A DNA stretch of 64,000 bases, taken from contig CM042181.1 of NCBI GenBank assembly GCA_023376005.1, positions 24,118,808 to 24,182,807 on the forward strand, read 5' to 3'. The translations under genes were made by a program, and so were the position numbers. The notes under the pieces were generated by a model, which saw only the letters and a program-made list of their open reading frames with translations, was not told the DNA's origin and searched no databases. The DNA comes from Doryteuthis pealeii. Its lineage: Eukaryota; Mollusca; Cephalopoda; Myopsida; Loliginidae. The number at the start of each line of letters is the position of its first letter. Position 1 is the stretch's first letter. Shown here piece by piece: positions 1-12,100 of this stretch.

Positions 1-879
1 ACGCAAAAATGAGTTAAGATCAAAACAAATTAAATTCGCGAGTCAAGGTACTACTGTATTTCCATTTACCATCAAGATAATAGATTTAAGTCATTTTCTT
101 GATTCTTTACAGAACAAAATATCTCAACTAACCATTGGTTATATTTCTTTTCCTAGACACCCAGGTGTTGAGTTCTGGCCGATTTGTAATTTTTGAAATT
201 ACTTGTAACTGTTCATTAATATAATGAACCAACTAACTGAAATTATGTGGATGATTAATGGAATTTTACATTTCTATATAATTCTGTTGCACATTAGCGT
301 ATAAACAAGGAAAAGGTTCAAAGAGTGTGTTATTCTGGACAATTAATGTTATCTAATATCTTTGTAAATAACTGAGAAATTTGTGTTTGTCCTTTTATAA
401 AAAGTGAACAGGTTTAATATAGAGCAATCAGATTTTATAGGTACATTTATGATGTCCAAGAAAAAGTATTTATGCAAAAATAAATGTAACTCATGAAGGA
501 AGTGGAGTTTGTATTGATAACCAACGGGGAGTCATAATTGCAAATAATTTAAATTTCTAGCCTTAAAAAGAAAACAGGTTCTCGATACAAGATATATAGA
601 ATTTTAATGTACAAACAAACAAAAAGATTGATTGTCGTACAAAATTTATTTACAATTAATAAAAGATTAATTAAACTTGATCCTTATGATATTTTGTTAT
701 AAATAAGAAATTCTTCAAGTTTGAAAAGAATTGGTAACCGGATGTTTCTGCCGAAACAATCGCAGATATTTTCATTTGGCCTTTTTGGTAGAATTCTGTT
801 TTTAAAAGCGAAAAGTTCTTACTAGATGGAATTTAGAATAAAATAACTAAGATAACAACGTATCAGACTTATTGATTCA

Positions 880-881
<2 letters not shown>

Positions 882-922
<41 letters not shown>
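882..922. repeat. (TA)n microsatellite
   Basis: About 20 uninterrupted TA units. The 69-codon frame running through it is only a translation of the repeat. Confidence 0.95.
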
Positions 923-925
<3 letters not shown>

Positions 926-954
926 ATGAATAAATATTTTCATTTTTTCATAAA

Positions 955-1215
955 AATTTATCTTTCCTCGAAACGAAATATATCAGGATTTTTAAAAATC
1001 TTTTTAGTGGAATATTATGAAATCAAAGCGGATAATATTATGTATTATTCGACTGCACTGAAACTCTGTAACCAAAAATAAAATTATATAAATATATACA
1101 AGGATATAATGGACTCCAGATTTTCAATGTTGTGGACATTGGTAATACACAATGCCCAATAATATACAATGTGTTCCACTAGAAATAATCTTTGGTTTAG
1201 AAGAATATTTCTTTC
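955..1215. repeat. Foldback (MITE-like) repeat, diverged copy of the one at 9382-9690
   Basis: The flanks are inverted relative to each other: 'atatcaggatttttaaaaat' near 985 on the left, and 'aataatctttggtttagaag' near 1184 on the right. The centre carries 'gaaactctgtaacc' and 'ttttcaatgttgtggac'. The same blocks in the same order occur at 9382-9690, so this is a second member of one non-coding foldback family. No transposase is present. Confidence 0.5.
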
Positions 1216-1714
1216 AAACGAACAGTTTTTTAAGCAAAATATTAACGGTGTGTGTGTGTTTTCCTCTTTAGGTTACGACCTTACTGATGCGCGCGCACAC
1301 AAACAACTTTTCTTGTATGGCTTTTTTGGAAAAAGCGTTCGGATATCAGGTTCTAAAATAAAGATTCGAAATTCTATCGACAAGGCAGTTAAAAGTAGCA
1401 CTTGATGGTTTTTGAAGATAAAAATTTTTTCAATCCATCTTCTAGGCAAATACTTTAACAAAAGCATCGGGTCCATCACTCTTTTATAACAGAGTATCTT
1501 TTTCCTTGGTGGATGATTTATCAAACCTTTTGTTGTCATCAAGGCAGAATAGTTCTAGATTAGCGTCGATCCTACAAATGGATTCACTAGCATTTGAAAG
1601 GTTTTATTTTTCATCCTAGCCAACAAGTAAATCTGGTGAGTGAAACAGTTTAGTCAGAAAACGATCAACCACGTGACAAGTAGTGCTGGATTCCAGGATT
1701 TTAAAACTTACTTG

Positions 1715-1776
1715 ACACACACACACACACGTGTGTGTGTGTGTGTGTGTGTGTGTGGATGAGAGAGAGAGAGAGA
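1715..1776. repeat. Compound (AC)n(GT)n(GA)n microsatellite
   Basis: An AC run at 1715-1730 is followed directly by a GT run at 1731-1757, so together they form a perfect self-complementary hairpin. A GA run follows. Just beyond, 1820-1920 resembles one arm of the foldback family at 8443-8968 (shared 'aatgaatgaaacg'). Confidence 0.9.
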
Positions 1777-2920
1777 AAATGTCATTATGTTTGTATGAAA
1801 CATGTTCAAAAAGTATCAATAGGTTGTATTTCCCGACAGAAAAGAACAATGAATGAAACGATATTTCTCTTTAAAAACAATCCGTTCCCTTGAGATTTAA
1901 CACAGTTCCAGGGAGTTTCCCATTAGTCAAAGTATTTATGAAACTTCTTTGAAATATGACTTTAAGCTTTGTCGTCGTATTTCTTTTAATGGCCTCCACG
2001 TCCTAAAATCTTCAATTTAAACAATTTGCCAGAAAGTAGTGGGGCTACATTCTTATCTTTTTTCAAATTAACACTGATTCATCTAAACGTCTAAACATCA
2101 TTTTATAAAATAATTTGTTCAGCTGTGCATCTAGATTTTTAAATTTTATCTCGATACGATATCTCGATAAGTATTGAGACAGAATTTAAAAAAATGAATC
2201 CCAATAACATGTTTTCCATCTTTCAGTCATACATTATATATATATAAGTGTTGTTATATATAATTTCTGGCAATATCTGCTAACTGTTCAGAATTTTGGC
2301 CATGAGATATTCAGCCCTAATCTTTAAATTGGAATGAAGTCTTTGTCTAAAAGGAGACGAAATAGGAATGGCCTCTTTTGTTAATTTAAGATTTACTGAT
2401 AAAGACAATCACATGTGACATATCCGGCACGGTGCCAGATACATTCAAATTGTTTTGATGTTAACCCAAATATCTTCTTATCGATTTGGGCGAATGTAAA
2501 TCTATTCTTTTCTTTGCGTATGCAAAAGATAGAATATATGTTATTCACAGTTGTGTTTGTGTGATTTTGGGGTTTCAATCTGTCAAAATTTAGTATATTC
2601 CATATGTATTTATGTACGATGATAATTTATAATTATTTATCCGCACATTGGTTATATTTTTCTGGACTATACTTATGTTCTAATATCATTTTTCACAACA
2701 ACGAGTTTCATGAATACTCGATCATCCATTGTTGACAGAAATGTGAAACTTTTATATTCTGATATTATATTCACTCCCTCCTGTTTTTCTTCTGTTTTAC
2801 TGCTTGTGTAATATACAACCAATTGTTTAAACACCAAATTTTTTATATGTTTTACAGTTATATTCAATCTGAGAAATCATTGGCTAATTAATGCTAACAA
2901 TAATGCATATTGTATATAAT

Positions 2921-2962
2921 AGTCAGTCAGTCAGTCAGTCAGTCAGTCAGTCTCTCTCTCTC
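2921..2962. repeat. (AGTC)n then (TC)n microsatellite
   Basis: Eight AGTC units run directly into a TC run. Confidence 0.95.
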
Positions 2963-5401
2963 AACTTAGCACAAAGCTATAAATATGAGGCACCTGCTAG
3001 GAATCAAACTCATTATGGACCGCTAGCCTAATTCGTACGAGACGACCAAATATTATAAGCATGGTAGAATAATTATAATTCTATAAATTATTTGTAGTTT
3101 TAATCGTATCGTTATCTACTTCTCCATTTCTATCAAAGAGAAAGTTAGTTTGTCCGCTATAAAAATGAATACTGTATTCCGTAAGAAAAGAGGAAATTTA
3201 GACCATTTTGTTCGTCTAGAGATAACAATAAGGACAGCGTCTATAAATATGAGCACCTGAAAGCAATTTTTTATCTGAAAAAAGCATATGATTTAACATG
3301 GCATTATAAGGGATCTATACAATCTGAGTCTAAATGGAAGACTACCAGGCTTTCTAAGCAACTTTCATTTAGACAGAAACTTCAATGTTGGTTGTTTTTA
3401 ACGGCATATCAACTCGTCATGCCAAGAGGTAAATAAATGAATGTTTTATATATGTACACTTTTGTTGTTAACGGTTTTAATCATTGATGATTATGTTGAG
3501 GGATTAGTATGTATGGTATTGATCAGCTTTATATTAATATTTTGGGTATAAAATGATTTTCCTCGAAAAGAACAGAATGTGATCTAGGTTGACTTTTTCA
3601 AATAATACTTTCAAATTATTTATATCTGATTTTGACTTCAGTGGGTGCAGTAGGAGAGTTGAAAGTTAATATGTAAGTGTTGTTATTTATGTATTTTCCA
3701 ATCTTTAAGGATATTCTTTTTGTATCAATGACTTTTTGATCTTTTAAATTTTGTTTTGTTTCTTCTAAGGAGCGTGGAGTTAATTCGAGGCATTTGAGGA
3801 CTCCCTTAGAGATGTTGAGGTATTAATGAGGATATGTTTTGACATTAATATCATGGAACTTTGTCCATGTTAATAGTCTTTCTGTATGAGTATTTTTTTG
3901 TGACTTGGATAAGAAGAGTTTTTTTTTTATTAAGTTTGTCTGGAAGATTGTAAGAGTATTTTTTCTATAATAAATGGAGACATATTTGTAATTGGAGTTT
4001 CGTCAACTGTTTTAATTACAATGAATTCGGGAAAACTTTTAGAGAAACTTGAAAAAAAAAAAAAAAGAAGCATTGAGCTAATCAGAAAAAAGAAGGACAT
4101 CTTTCAAATAAATGTCAATCATAATTAAAATGGCGTCTGATCGGATGGAAAATGATAAAGACCAAAATGTACTTGTGATTTTTTTCCTTTTAATTTGAAG
4201 GGCATCATTGCTATATTGAAAGAAGAAAAAGGAATTTCCCCTCTGTCTCTTCCTTCTTCGCAAAAACGGCTCGAGCCAATTTTCAAAAGAAAATATTGTG
4301 CCAAAGAAAATGAAAAGCATTCGAATAGGCTGTAGACATGGCTGCTTCTGTACATTGAAGACGAGCTTTGTCCCTAAAAGGGATCCCACTAATGATTGAG
4401 TTACAGGAAATCAAATAGAAGGTTCACCCAGTCATGGATTACCAGGATCATTTGGACGCATATACGATCAACGCAAATGTTTGTGCACAGAAGTTAAAAG
4501 ATAATAAAGGTCAAATGTCACTTTGCATTGACAAATTCTTGTAGCCCTTCCAAACGATGGAAAACATCAAACGATGAAAATCAAATATGTAGAATTATTA
4601 TTGATACATTTTTTCTATTAGAGAATACGGAGTATCCTTCAGGAAAAAAAAAACATGATCCAGTTTTGAACTTAATATTTATGTGAATTGGTATTTTCTT
4701 CTTTTAGATTAAATACAAAAAGCAGAAAGACTTCTACACATTAAAGTGAAAATAATTGTCTCGTGCATGTTATAACATAGAAACCCCAGCTTCATTTTTA
4801 TCATATTCATCAAATCAAATTAAGGAGAAGTAATTACGTCATAATTCTCCATACATATCAAGAAACTATCAGTACAAGAAGGAACTTTCTTGGTAGAAAT
4901 TTGTCAGAATTTAAGAGGTATCAGTTGTCATCATGATAGAATTGCAGTGATGTTGTGTGTCAGGATTTCAACACTGGTAGAAACTTTGAAAAAAGATTAG
5001 ATGATTTCTGGCTCAGAATATTGATTTTACTCGGAGCAGCAATCTTCAACAAATAAAAAGTTGAAAATCTTATTAATAGTTACTAATCTTTGCTTAGTCT
5101 GGCATACATCCCTCAATTTACTGACAGTACCTGCTATTTAGTGGTCACTTATCTAAGTACTAATCGCAACTTCGTAGATCTAGCGGGAAATTGTGTAAAT
5201 CAAGTTGAAGACTTTATTGAATGAAAATATTACAAGATTATATTAAAGTCAACTAATATCATAGGAATGAGTTTTAATCTATTATATTCTGTTTATCTGA
5301 TTGCGGGGGCGTCATAATGTTTGATCTACTATTTTTCTTATTGACTTAAGATACTAAACTTGTGGGAACATGCAATTTCGTGAAAATAAATAAATAATAC
5401 C

Positions 5402-5437
<36 letters not shown>

Positions 5438-5439
5438 TA
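5402..5439. repeat. (AAT)n microsatellite bordering an R4/Dong-like copy
   Basis: An AAT run that ends exactly where recognisable R4/Dong-like coding sequence begins. The same arrangement is seen at 6160-6187, 7516-7553 and 34935-34953. Confidence 0.9.
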
Positions 5440-6190
5440 CCTGTATATAGTTAAGAAAAGGAAACCTCAAAAACGAAAATATAGACAAACTAATGCCATA
5501 AGAACAAATTATACCAAAGAAAAAAATAGATGAAACACAACAGAACATCAAATTTAACATGTGTGGAGACAGAAATGCGACGATCAACCATATATTAAGC
5601 GAATGTGACAAACTAACACAACGAGTATACAAGGATAATGCCTGGGCTGGAAAGGTGATCCACTACGATATGTGCAAGAAATTAAATTTTGACAACAAAA
5701 TGGTATATGCATAAACCAATATCTGTTCTTGAGAATGATACGCATAAAATTCTCTGGAGCTTTCAGATAAATATGGATTACTATCCCAGCCAGAAGACCA
5801 AACCTTAATATTGATTAACAAGAAAAAAAAGAAATTGTCAACTGGTATATTTTGCATTCCCAGCATATCACAGAGTGAAGTTGAAATAAAACGAAAATAT
5901 AAACAAATACCTAGACCTTGCTAGAGAATTGAAAAGAAATGTGGAATATGAGGGGGAAAGTGATACCAATTGTAATTGGTGCACTTCGAAAAGTTTAGAA
6001 ACCAGACTCGAGGAATTGCAAATCAGAATAAATTAAGATCAACAGCATTGTTAAGATCAGCTAGAATACTCAGAAGTCCTGAAGAGCTGAGGAGACTTGC
6101 TGTCACTCAGCTCTAGTGAAAGACCAACTCACTCCTTGTAAGTTTTTCACACCAGCGTAAGATTAATAATAATAATAATAATAATAAAAT
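5440..6190 (+). pseudogene. R4/Dong-like LINE copy 1 (3' fragment, decayed)
   Basis: The C-terminal part of a non-LTR retrotransposon polyprotein, of the clade that carries a restriction-like endonuclease after the reverse transcriptase. At 5530-5650 a conceptual reading gives a Cys-His finger (MCGDRNATINHILSEC) and then the segment containing GKVIHYDMCKKLNF, matching copy 2. Several stops and frameshifts follow through the endonuclease region. The 3' UTR (6060-6150) matches copies 2 and 3 (the 'cttgctgtcactcag' block), and the copy ends in (AAT)n at 6160-6187. It starts directly after another (AAT)n tract and is dead. Confidence 0.7.
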
Positions 6191-7520
6191 CAGTAAACTA
6201 TAAAATCACTTGATGAAAATGAAAGCTACAAATACTTAGGAATTTTAGAAGCGGACAATATCATGCAAACAGAAATGAAAGGAAAAGTTAAAAAAGAATA
6301 TCTCTGAGAACTAGAAAACTTCTAGAAACCAAACTTAACAGCAGAAATCTGATCAAAGGAATCAATACCTGGGCTGTCCCCATTATAAGATACTCAGGAC
6401 CATTCTTAAAATGGCCAAAAGAAGAACTCAGACAGATTGACCAAAGGACGAGAAAATTAATGACAATGCACAAGGCTCCACCCTAGAGATGATAAAGATA
6501 GATTATATGTGTCAAGAAAGGAAGGGGGAAGAGGTCTTACCAACATAGAGGAATGCGTAGAAACCACAATCCAACAACTTGAAGATTACACAAGAAAGAG
6601 CAAAGACAAACTACTTATGGCGGCCAACAATAGTAGAGGCGACTGATGGACAATCAGAAAAACAACAAAGACTAGAAAACAAAAATGGGAAGAAAAACAA
6701 TTATATGGACGCTTCAAACGACTAATTGAAGAGGTTGCCCATGAAAAGACTTGGACATGGTTAAGAAAAGGAAACCTCAAAAGAGAAATAGAATCACTTA
6801 TAATTGCTGCACAAAATAATGCCATAAGGACAAACTACATCAAAGCGAAAATTGATAGGACCCAACAAATAGTAAATGTAGACTTTGCGGGAATAGAGAT
6901 GAGACTGTAAACCTGTAAACTCTGCCAATGTAGCAAACTAGCACAACGAGAATACAAAACTACACACGACTGGGTTGGGAAGGTGATCCACTGGGAATTA
7001 TGCAAAAAATTTAATTTTGACCATACAACAAAATGGTATATGCATAAACCAGAATCTGTTCTTGAGAACGAAACGCATAAAATTCTCTGGGACTTTGAAA
7101 TAAAAACGGATCACCTTATCCCAGCAAGAAGACCAGACCTAGTGTTGATAAACAAAAAAGAAAAAACTTGTCAACTGGTGGATTTTGCAATGCCAGCAGA
7201 TCACAGGGTGAAGCTAAAGGAAAATGAAAAAATGGACAAATATCTGGACCTTGCCAGAGAACTGAAAAAATTATGGAATATGAAAGTGAAAGTAATACCA
7301 ATTGTAGTTGGTGCACTTGGAACAGTCCCAAAAGGATTGGAAAAGGGCCTGGAAAGTTTGGGAATCAGAGGAAGGATTGAAACCATTCAGAACACTGCAC
7401 TGCTGCAATCTGCCAGAATACTCAGAAGAGTCCTGGAAACCTGAGGAGACTTGCTGTCACTCAGATTCCAGTGAAAGACCACCAGCTAATGCTGATGTGA
7501 AAACTCAAAAGGAGTAAATG

Positions 7521-7553
<33 letters not shown>
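6191..7553 (+). mobile_element. R4/Dong-like LINE copy 2 (3' fragment with endonuclease ORF)
   Basis: The best-preserved copy in the window. The first part (6230-6900) encodes the region after the reverse-transcriptase palm (ESYKYLGILEAD ... SRKEGGRGLTNIEECV), with several stops. It ends in a 3' UTR with the conserved 'cttgctgtcactcag' block and a 38-bp (AAT)n tail. Both ends sit at AAT tracts. The nearest described relatives by design are Dong and R4, of which Dong is known to insert into TAA repeats; the exact clade is inference. Confidence 0.75.
6983..7444 (+). CDS. C-terminal restriction-like endonuclease domain of an R4/Dong-like LINE (partial ORF)
   Basis: A 153-codon open frame that is only the end of a longer polyprotein; its ATG is an internal methionine. 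It starts just after a decayed Cys-His finger (about 6905-6950) and the conserved HDWVGKVIHWELCKK segment. Residues 49-68 read RRPDLVLINKKEKTCQLVDF, fitting the RPD-x(14)-D spacing of the PD-(D/E)XK-type endonuclease that nicks target DNA in R2/R4-type elements. The lysine-rich helical stretch after it (DKYLDLARELKKLW) and the hydrophobic VIPIVVGALG are repeated in copies 1, 3 and 4. Without its reverse transcriptase the fragment cannot be autonomous. Confidence 0.7.
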   Translation: MIHWELCKKFNFDHTTKWYMHKPESVLENETHKILWDFEIKTDHLIPARRPDLVLINKKEKTCQLVDFAMPADHRVKLKENEKMDKYLDLARELKKLWNMKVKVIPIVVGALGTVPKGLEKGLESLGIRGRIETIQNTALLQSARILRRVLET

Positions 7554-8172
7554 TGAGGAACTGACATTTCTTATAATGAATAAAGAAAAACGTGAAATAA
7601 CAGAAGAAATGAAGAAAGCATCAAAATGCCTGGAGGAAAAAGAAAGCTACAAATGACTAGGTATATTAGAAGCAGACACCATCAGAGATGAAAGAAAGAG
7701 TTTAGCGGGGAATAAGCAAGGAAAAACAAGGAAACTACTGAAAACCAAACTCTGCAGCAGAAACTTAATCAAGGAAATAAATATCTGGAGAGTTTTCCTT
7801 GTAAGATACTCTTAAATTGTTCATGTTTACACCTTGTTATAATTAACAAAAAAGGTTTTTTTTTCGGGTGGTGGACTTTGCCGTCCTAACACCCCACAAT
7901 GAAAGTAAAGGAAAGCGAAAAAACGATAAATACCTGAACCTTGCCAAAGAACTGAAAAAATATAGAACGAAAAGATGATCGTGATATCAATCATTTTCGG
8001 CGCCCTTGCAACAATCCCTAAGAATTTGTAAGAATAAAGTCTGAGACCAACCAGAACACTGATTAGATTGGCTAGAATACTGAGAAGAGTCCTGTTGAAC
8101 TAAGGAAACTTGCTGTCACTTGGACTCCGGTGAATAGTACCAGCAACAACAACATAATTATAATAATGATAT
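7554..8172 (+). pseudogene. R4/Dong-like LINE copy 3 (internally deleted 3' fragment)
   Basis: It starts directly after the (AAT)n tail of copy 2, at nearly the same point in the element as copy 2 itself (ESYK-LGILEAD at about 7640-7670). It runs to RYS near 7812, then skips to the endonuclease end (VVDFAV-like at about 7870, a degraded DKYLNLAKELKK at about 7930) and the 3' UTR with 'cttgctgtcacttgg'. The tail is only a few imperfect AAT units. Confidence 0.65.
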
Positions 8173-8442
8173 GAATTCGCGGAAATTTCCCAGTGTAATT
8201 CTGTTGGAGTGATATTTTTTTAATGCTGACAACAACAAATCTAATTTGAACAATGGCCAAATAAAATATAACTTAAATCTAACGAAATGACTTTAATGAT
8301 TCCATCAGTAAAATTTACTAAAATTTAGCGAAAAATTAGTTTTTGAAATTTCAGTGTTACCTGACACAGAAAATGTAATTATTTTTATTTAAAAGTTCTA
8401 GAATTTAAGCGTGAAATATAAAAACGCGAAAATATTATTACG

Positions 8443-8968
8443 TGTTCTTAAAAATATCGAGACTAAAGTTGTATTCATCAAGACAGAAATGAACAAAGAA
8501 TGAAACGTAAAATTTAAGATAGTTCCCTTAAAATTCAGCACACTAGTTCAAAATCAAAAAAACTTGGTGTGCTTCAACCAATGGAAAAGTCACTATAATA
8601 AGTGTGCTGAAGTCAGTCAGTCAGTATACTGAACTAGTGCCAAACATTGCTGGTACTTATGGGACTCAAGAATAGTTCAGTCATGTATATTGGCGATTCC
8701 ATTCCTTGACTCCTGATTGGCTGCTTGGTTTCTATGATGTTATGAGGCTTCATAAATACTCTGACATTCTGCAGTAGCATTGCAACAAGGTTAGATCTGT
8801 ATTGAGTTACAGCTACTTGTTGCCTTGTCTTACCAATTCGAAGGTAATTGGAACTTAGTATTCTACAAAGTGTGCTGAATGAATGCCAAGGTGACTCTTT
8901 TGAAGAAAAATTAACGTTTCATTCATTGGTCTTGATAAATACAGCTATAGTCTCGATACTTTTTAGAA
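8443..8968. repeat. Foldback element with ~100-bp inverted arms
   Basis: The left arm (about 8443-8540) and right arm (about 8870-8968) are inverted copies. For example 'tatcgagactaaagttgtat' on the left pairs with the complement of the right-arm stretch ending 'tagtctcgata'; both arms carry 'aatgaaacgt' and 'cagcacact' or their complements. No transposase lies between them. The central 330 bp holds an inverted CCAAT box (8712-8717), a TATA-like 'cataaata' (8751) and a block (8779-8852) that recurs rearranged at 24768-24840. I read it as a non-autonomous MITE-like repeat. Confidence 0.65.
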
Positions 8969-9381
8969 CCCTTTGTAATTAGAATTTAGCCAGTGATAAA
9001 CCCTAAAAACTGATAAGTGTTGATATTTATAAACTGTCATTACATTCCATCATGTTCGATTGCATCAATGTGATATCTGGCTGTGAAATGTGATAATTCT
9101 TATTTGCTTTTTAAGTAGATTTATATTTCATGGAATTAAAAAAAAAGAGTTTGTTACAATTCCAATAATGCTCTAATATTTCAATGAAAGTAAGAGAATG
9201 TGATCGAGGGTATTTGACTGGAGTCAATGGGAAATCTCGTGTTATGATAATTTATGTCATAATCCATTTCTCCTGATGACCTTTGATGTAAAATTATACT
9301 AAATATTACTTTTCATTATTTTTTTAATCATTTTCTATGTATACAGTATGGACCATAAATAAGTACACTCTACAATGTTGT
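8969..9381. other. AT-rich non-coding DNA
   Basis: Nothing recognisable. 'acagtatggaccataaataagtac' style sequence at 9340-9370 looks like a Tc1/mariner terminus, but no partner end was found. Confidence 0.5.
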
Positions 9382-9690
9382 AAAAATGTTATTTTTTTCT
9401 AAACCAAAGATATCAGGATTATAATTATTTCTAGAGAAACATTATATAATAAAATGAATGTTATTTATTAAAACAACACTCTACAGAATTGAAACTCTGT
9501 AACTAAGAAAATACATAAATATAAATAGAAGCTTGGTTTATTTTTAGACCGCTACATATTCATATTTATGGTTACAAAATTTCAATGCTGTAGAGTTTGT
9601 TAAAGAAATAATAACCGTTTCGATTGTATAATATTCCACTATAAATGATAATATCATGGTATCTTTGATTTAGAAGAACAGCATTTTTAT
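9382..9690. repeat. Foldback (MITE-like) repeat with ~140-bp arms
   Basis: The left half (9386-9530) is the diverged reverse complement of the right half (9560-9690). Outer blocks 'ctaaaccaaagatatcagga' and 'gtatctttgatttagaag' pair, as do inner blocks 'actctacagaattgaaactc' and 'tttcaatgctgtagagtttg'. The same blocks occur at 955-1215. No coding capacity. Confidence 0.65.
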
Positions 9691-10286
9691 AAAACGTTAT
9701 TTAGTGTTTACTTGTCAATTCATTATATGATACTGCATGTATATAACCGTAACCCACAAAAAAACAGCACATCATAATGAGATTTTTATTATTTCAATGT
9801 CTTTTTTAATGCTTTTCATTTTAAACTGAATTATAATCTTGTGTAGTTGAACGTGATTACTAAAACTAAATTATCGATATAACGGAGATAACTAAGAAAT
9901 ACTAATTAGAATCCTCTAATCCTTCCTAAATAGAAGCATTAATATCATCGTAAACTTCTATTACACCAGAAACCCAATGGGTTGACGTGTCGTCTAGTAA
10001 AGACATAAATGTTTACTAAACTGAATGTTCATCTGTATTCTTCCGCAATACAAGTGTTACCAATGAACACACATTCAACATTCATCCGCCAACAAAAATA
10101 AGATTCCGCACTTCTCTAACGAAACATGCTTCTAGACGTTTTTGCCAAGTAAACAAAAAAATCTTAGCTATTCTGAAGGAAGAAAATAGAAAAGAAAAAT
10201 GAAGAAAAGAAAAAAATGTGCCAGACGTAGAAACAACATGAACAGGAGTGGTAAGAAGTAAGAGAAAGAAAATAAGATTTTGTTTC

Positions 10287-10290
<4 letters not shown>

Positions 10291-10325
<35 letters not shown>

Positions 10326-10349
10326 TGTGTGTGTGTGTGTGTGTGTGTT
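10291..10349. repeat. (TA)n(TG)n microsatellite
   Basis: A TA run followed by a TG run. Frames on both strands that cross it are artefacts of the repeat. Confidence 0.95.
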
Positions 10350-11126
10350 CTTATCTGCATTTACGCCATTTCTTCCCTGGGGGCCATTACATATGGACGA
10401 GGCTAGTAAGTCGTCTGTCTCGTGAATTGGAAAGAAATTCAATCCTTGCAGACATCCATCTGGTTGGCAACAAGCAAAAACACTTGCGCGGAATAGAGTT
10501 CTGAATGTCATTAATGAATGCTTGGACGAAAACAACCACTGATGGTCGTTGCTCATCTAGTAAACAACTCAATTTTTTTAAACAACATTCTGAGTCAACG
10601 AAATGATTGATAAATCATGCAAACATGTCTTTCATATCTATTATAATGTGTGTTCTACTAACAACTTGATAGATAGATATGTACAGGCCACAGACTCACA
10701 CGGGGTGTATTCAAAAGTAACGAGACCGAATTTATATTTAAAACCAATGCATGAATGAGGGAAAATTCCTTTAAACATGTTTATACCATCAAGTTTTCCT
10801 CTGGTCGAAGCATCTCTAAAAAAATTTTATATGGTGTAAAGATGCACCGTATATATTTTTTAATGTCCTCCGCGTCCTTAAATCTTACACTTAAGAATTT
10901 TCAGTTTAGGAAACAAGAAAAAGGTCGCTGTTGAATATGTATAGTGATGCATTTGTACAATCCAGTATTTACGCCAAAATCCGCTGCTCAAAAAGTATTC
11001 GGTTTTGTTTGTTTTTGTTTTCCAAACTGGCACTAGACAAAAATCATCAACCCTTCATTAAATAAATTGCCACAATTGCTGCTCAGCTATGCACACGTCT
11101 TCATTTAGATTTTAGATTCTAAGATT

Positions 11127-11220
11127 AAAATAATTTAAAGTTTTGGTTATGATACTGTTTAATTGTACATCATAAAATAATTTAAAGTTTTGGTTATGAT
11201 ACTGTTTAATTGTACATCAT
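11127..11220. repeat. Perfect 47-bp tandem duplication
   Basis: Two identical, directly adjacent 47-bp units (11127-11173 and 11174-11220), each starting 'aaaataatttaaag' and ending 'gtacatcat'. The perfect identity suggests a recent slippage or a local assembly duplication. Confidence 0.9.
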
Positions 11221-12100
11221 AAAAATAATTCAAGTAACGTTGATCATTAGTAGCGTCTTCTCTGATTGTTGCAATTTACAAATAGCTTATCGATTACAAC
11301 AATTCGTAGCCTCACATGTTGTAATGTTAATGAGCTACACTAACAGATTAATATTAATGAGTTTGATTATCAATGAATACCTCATATTTCTGGACCTAAT
11401 AAACATATTTAATAATAATTTTTCCCAGCAAAATCATTCAAATAGAGCAATAGATCTTTCTCCCTATCGAAACATCCAAAATAAATGAATCCGGTTTGTA
11501 TAAAATTAATTTTAAAAAGGTATTCATGTATTTACGTTTATAAAAGAAGTTAAAAAGGAACATGCTTTCTATTCAGTAAATTAATGAAAGTTATCAATGA
11601 GAAACTTTGGTATAATAATTCTTAGTAGTGTTTTATGTTAGAAATGTACATAAGACAAACGTAAGTTTTATTTATCCTCATTTCTTTTCTTTTTTTTTGT
11701 CATTTAATACAAGTAAGAAACGGAAATTTCAATTTGCATAAACAGGAAGTAAAAATGAAAAATGTGCTGTAATAAATATGTTAAATTCCAAGAAAATTAA
11801 TGTTTTATTCGTTATTCTCTTCTCTGTCGAAAAATATACACCTTCATTCTCGTTACTATATAAATATAACTTTTTTTATTTTGCCATTTAATCTTTATTA
11901 TGCACCAGTAATTTCCCAGCCTTTCTTGCTTAAACCTTCGTACTTTAGAACAAACAAAAAATATTTTGGAGCACTTTCTGTACGTAAATCAAAAATATAT
12001 ACTATTACCGCTATAAGATATTTATACATTAAAATGATTTAAACTGTCTGTAAAATAGACATGAGAGATCTCATTAGATAATGAAGAACTTCCAGACAGA

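Larger units (their letters stand above)
1..5401. other. AT-rich non-coding DNA, no gene recognised
   Basis: No open reading frame here has a recognisable domain or a coding-like composition. The longest is a 103-codon minus-strand frame at 4078-4389, which is low-complexity and matches no family I know. The stretch holds three microsatellites and one foldback-repeat copy, listed separately. An ATG in good context at 4130 starts a frame of about 20 codons (MASDRMEND...) that could be a first exon, but nothing else supports it. Confidence 0.6.
9691..12100. other. AT-rich non-coding DNA
   Basis: No gene recognised. It contains a (TA)n(TG)n microsatellite at 10291-10349 and a 47-bp tandem duplication at 11127-11220. 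Open frames here are short and low-complexity. Confidence 0.6.

Noticed and set aside
4078..4389. 103-codon minus-strand frame
   Set aside because: Low-complexity Phe/Arg-rich reading of AT-rich DNA with no domain and no splice or promoter support.
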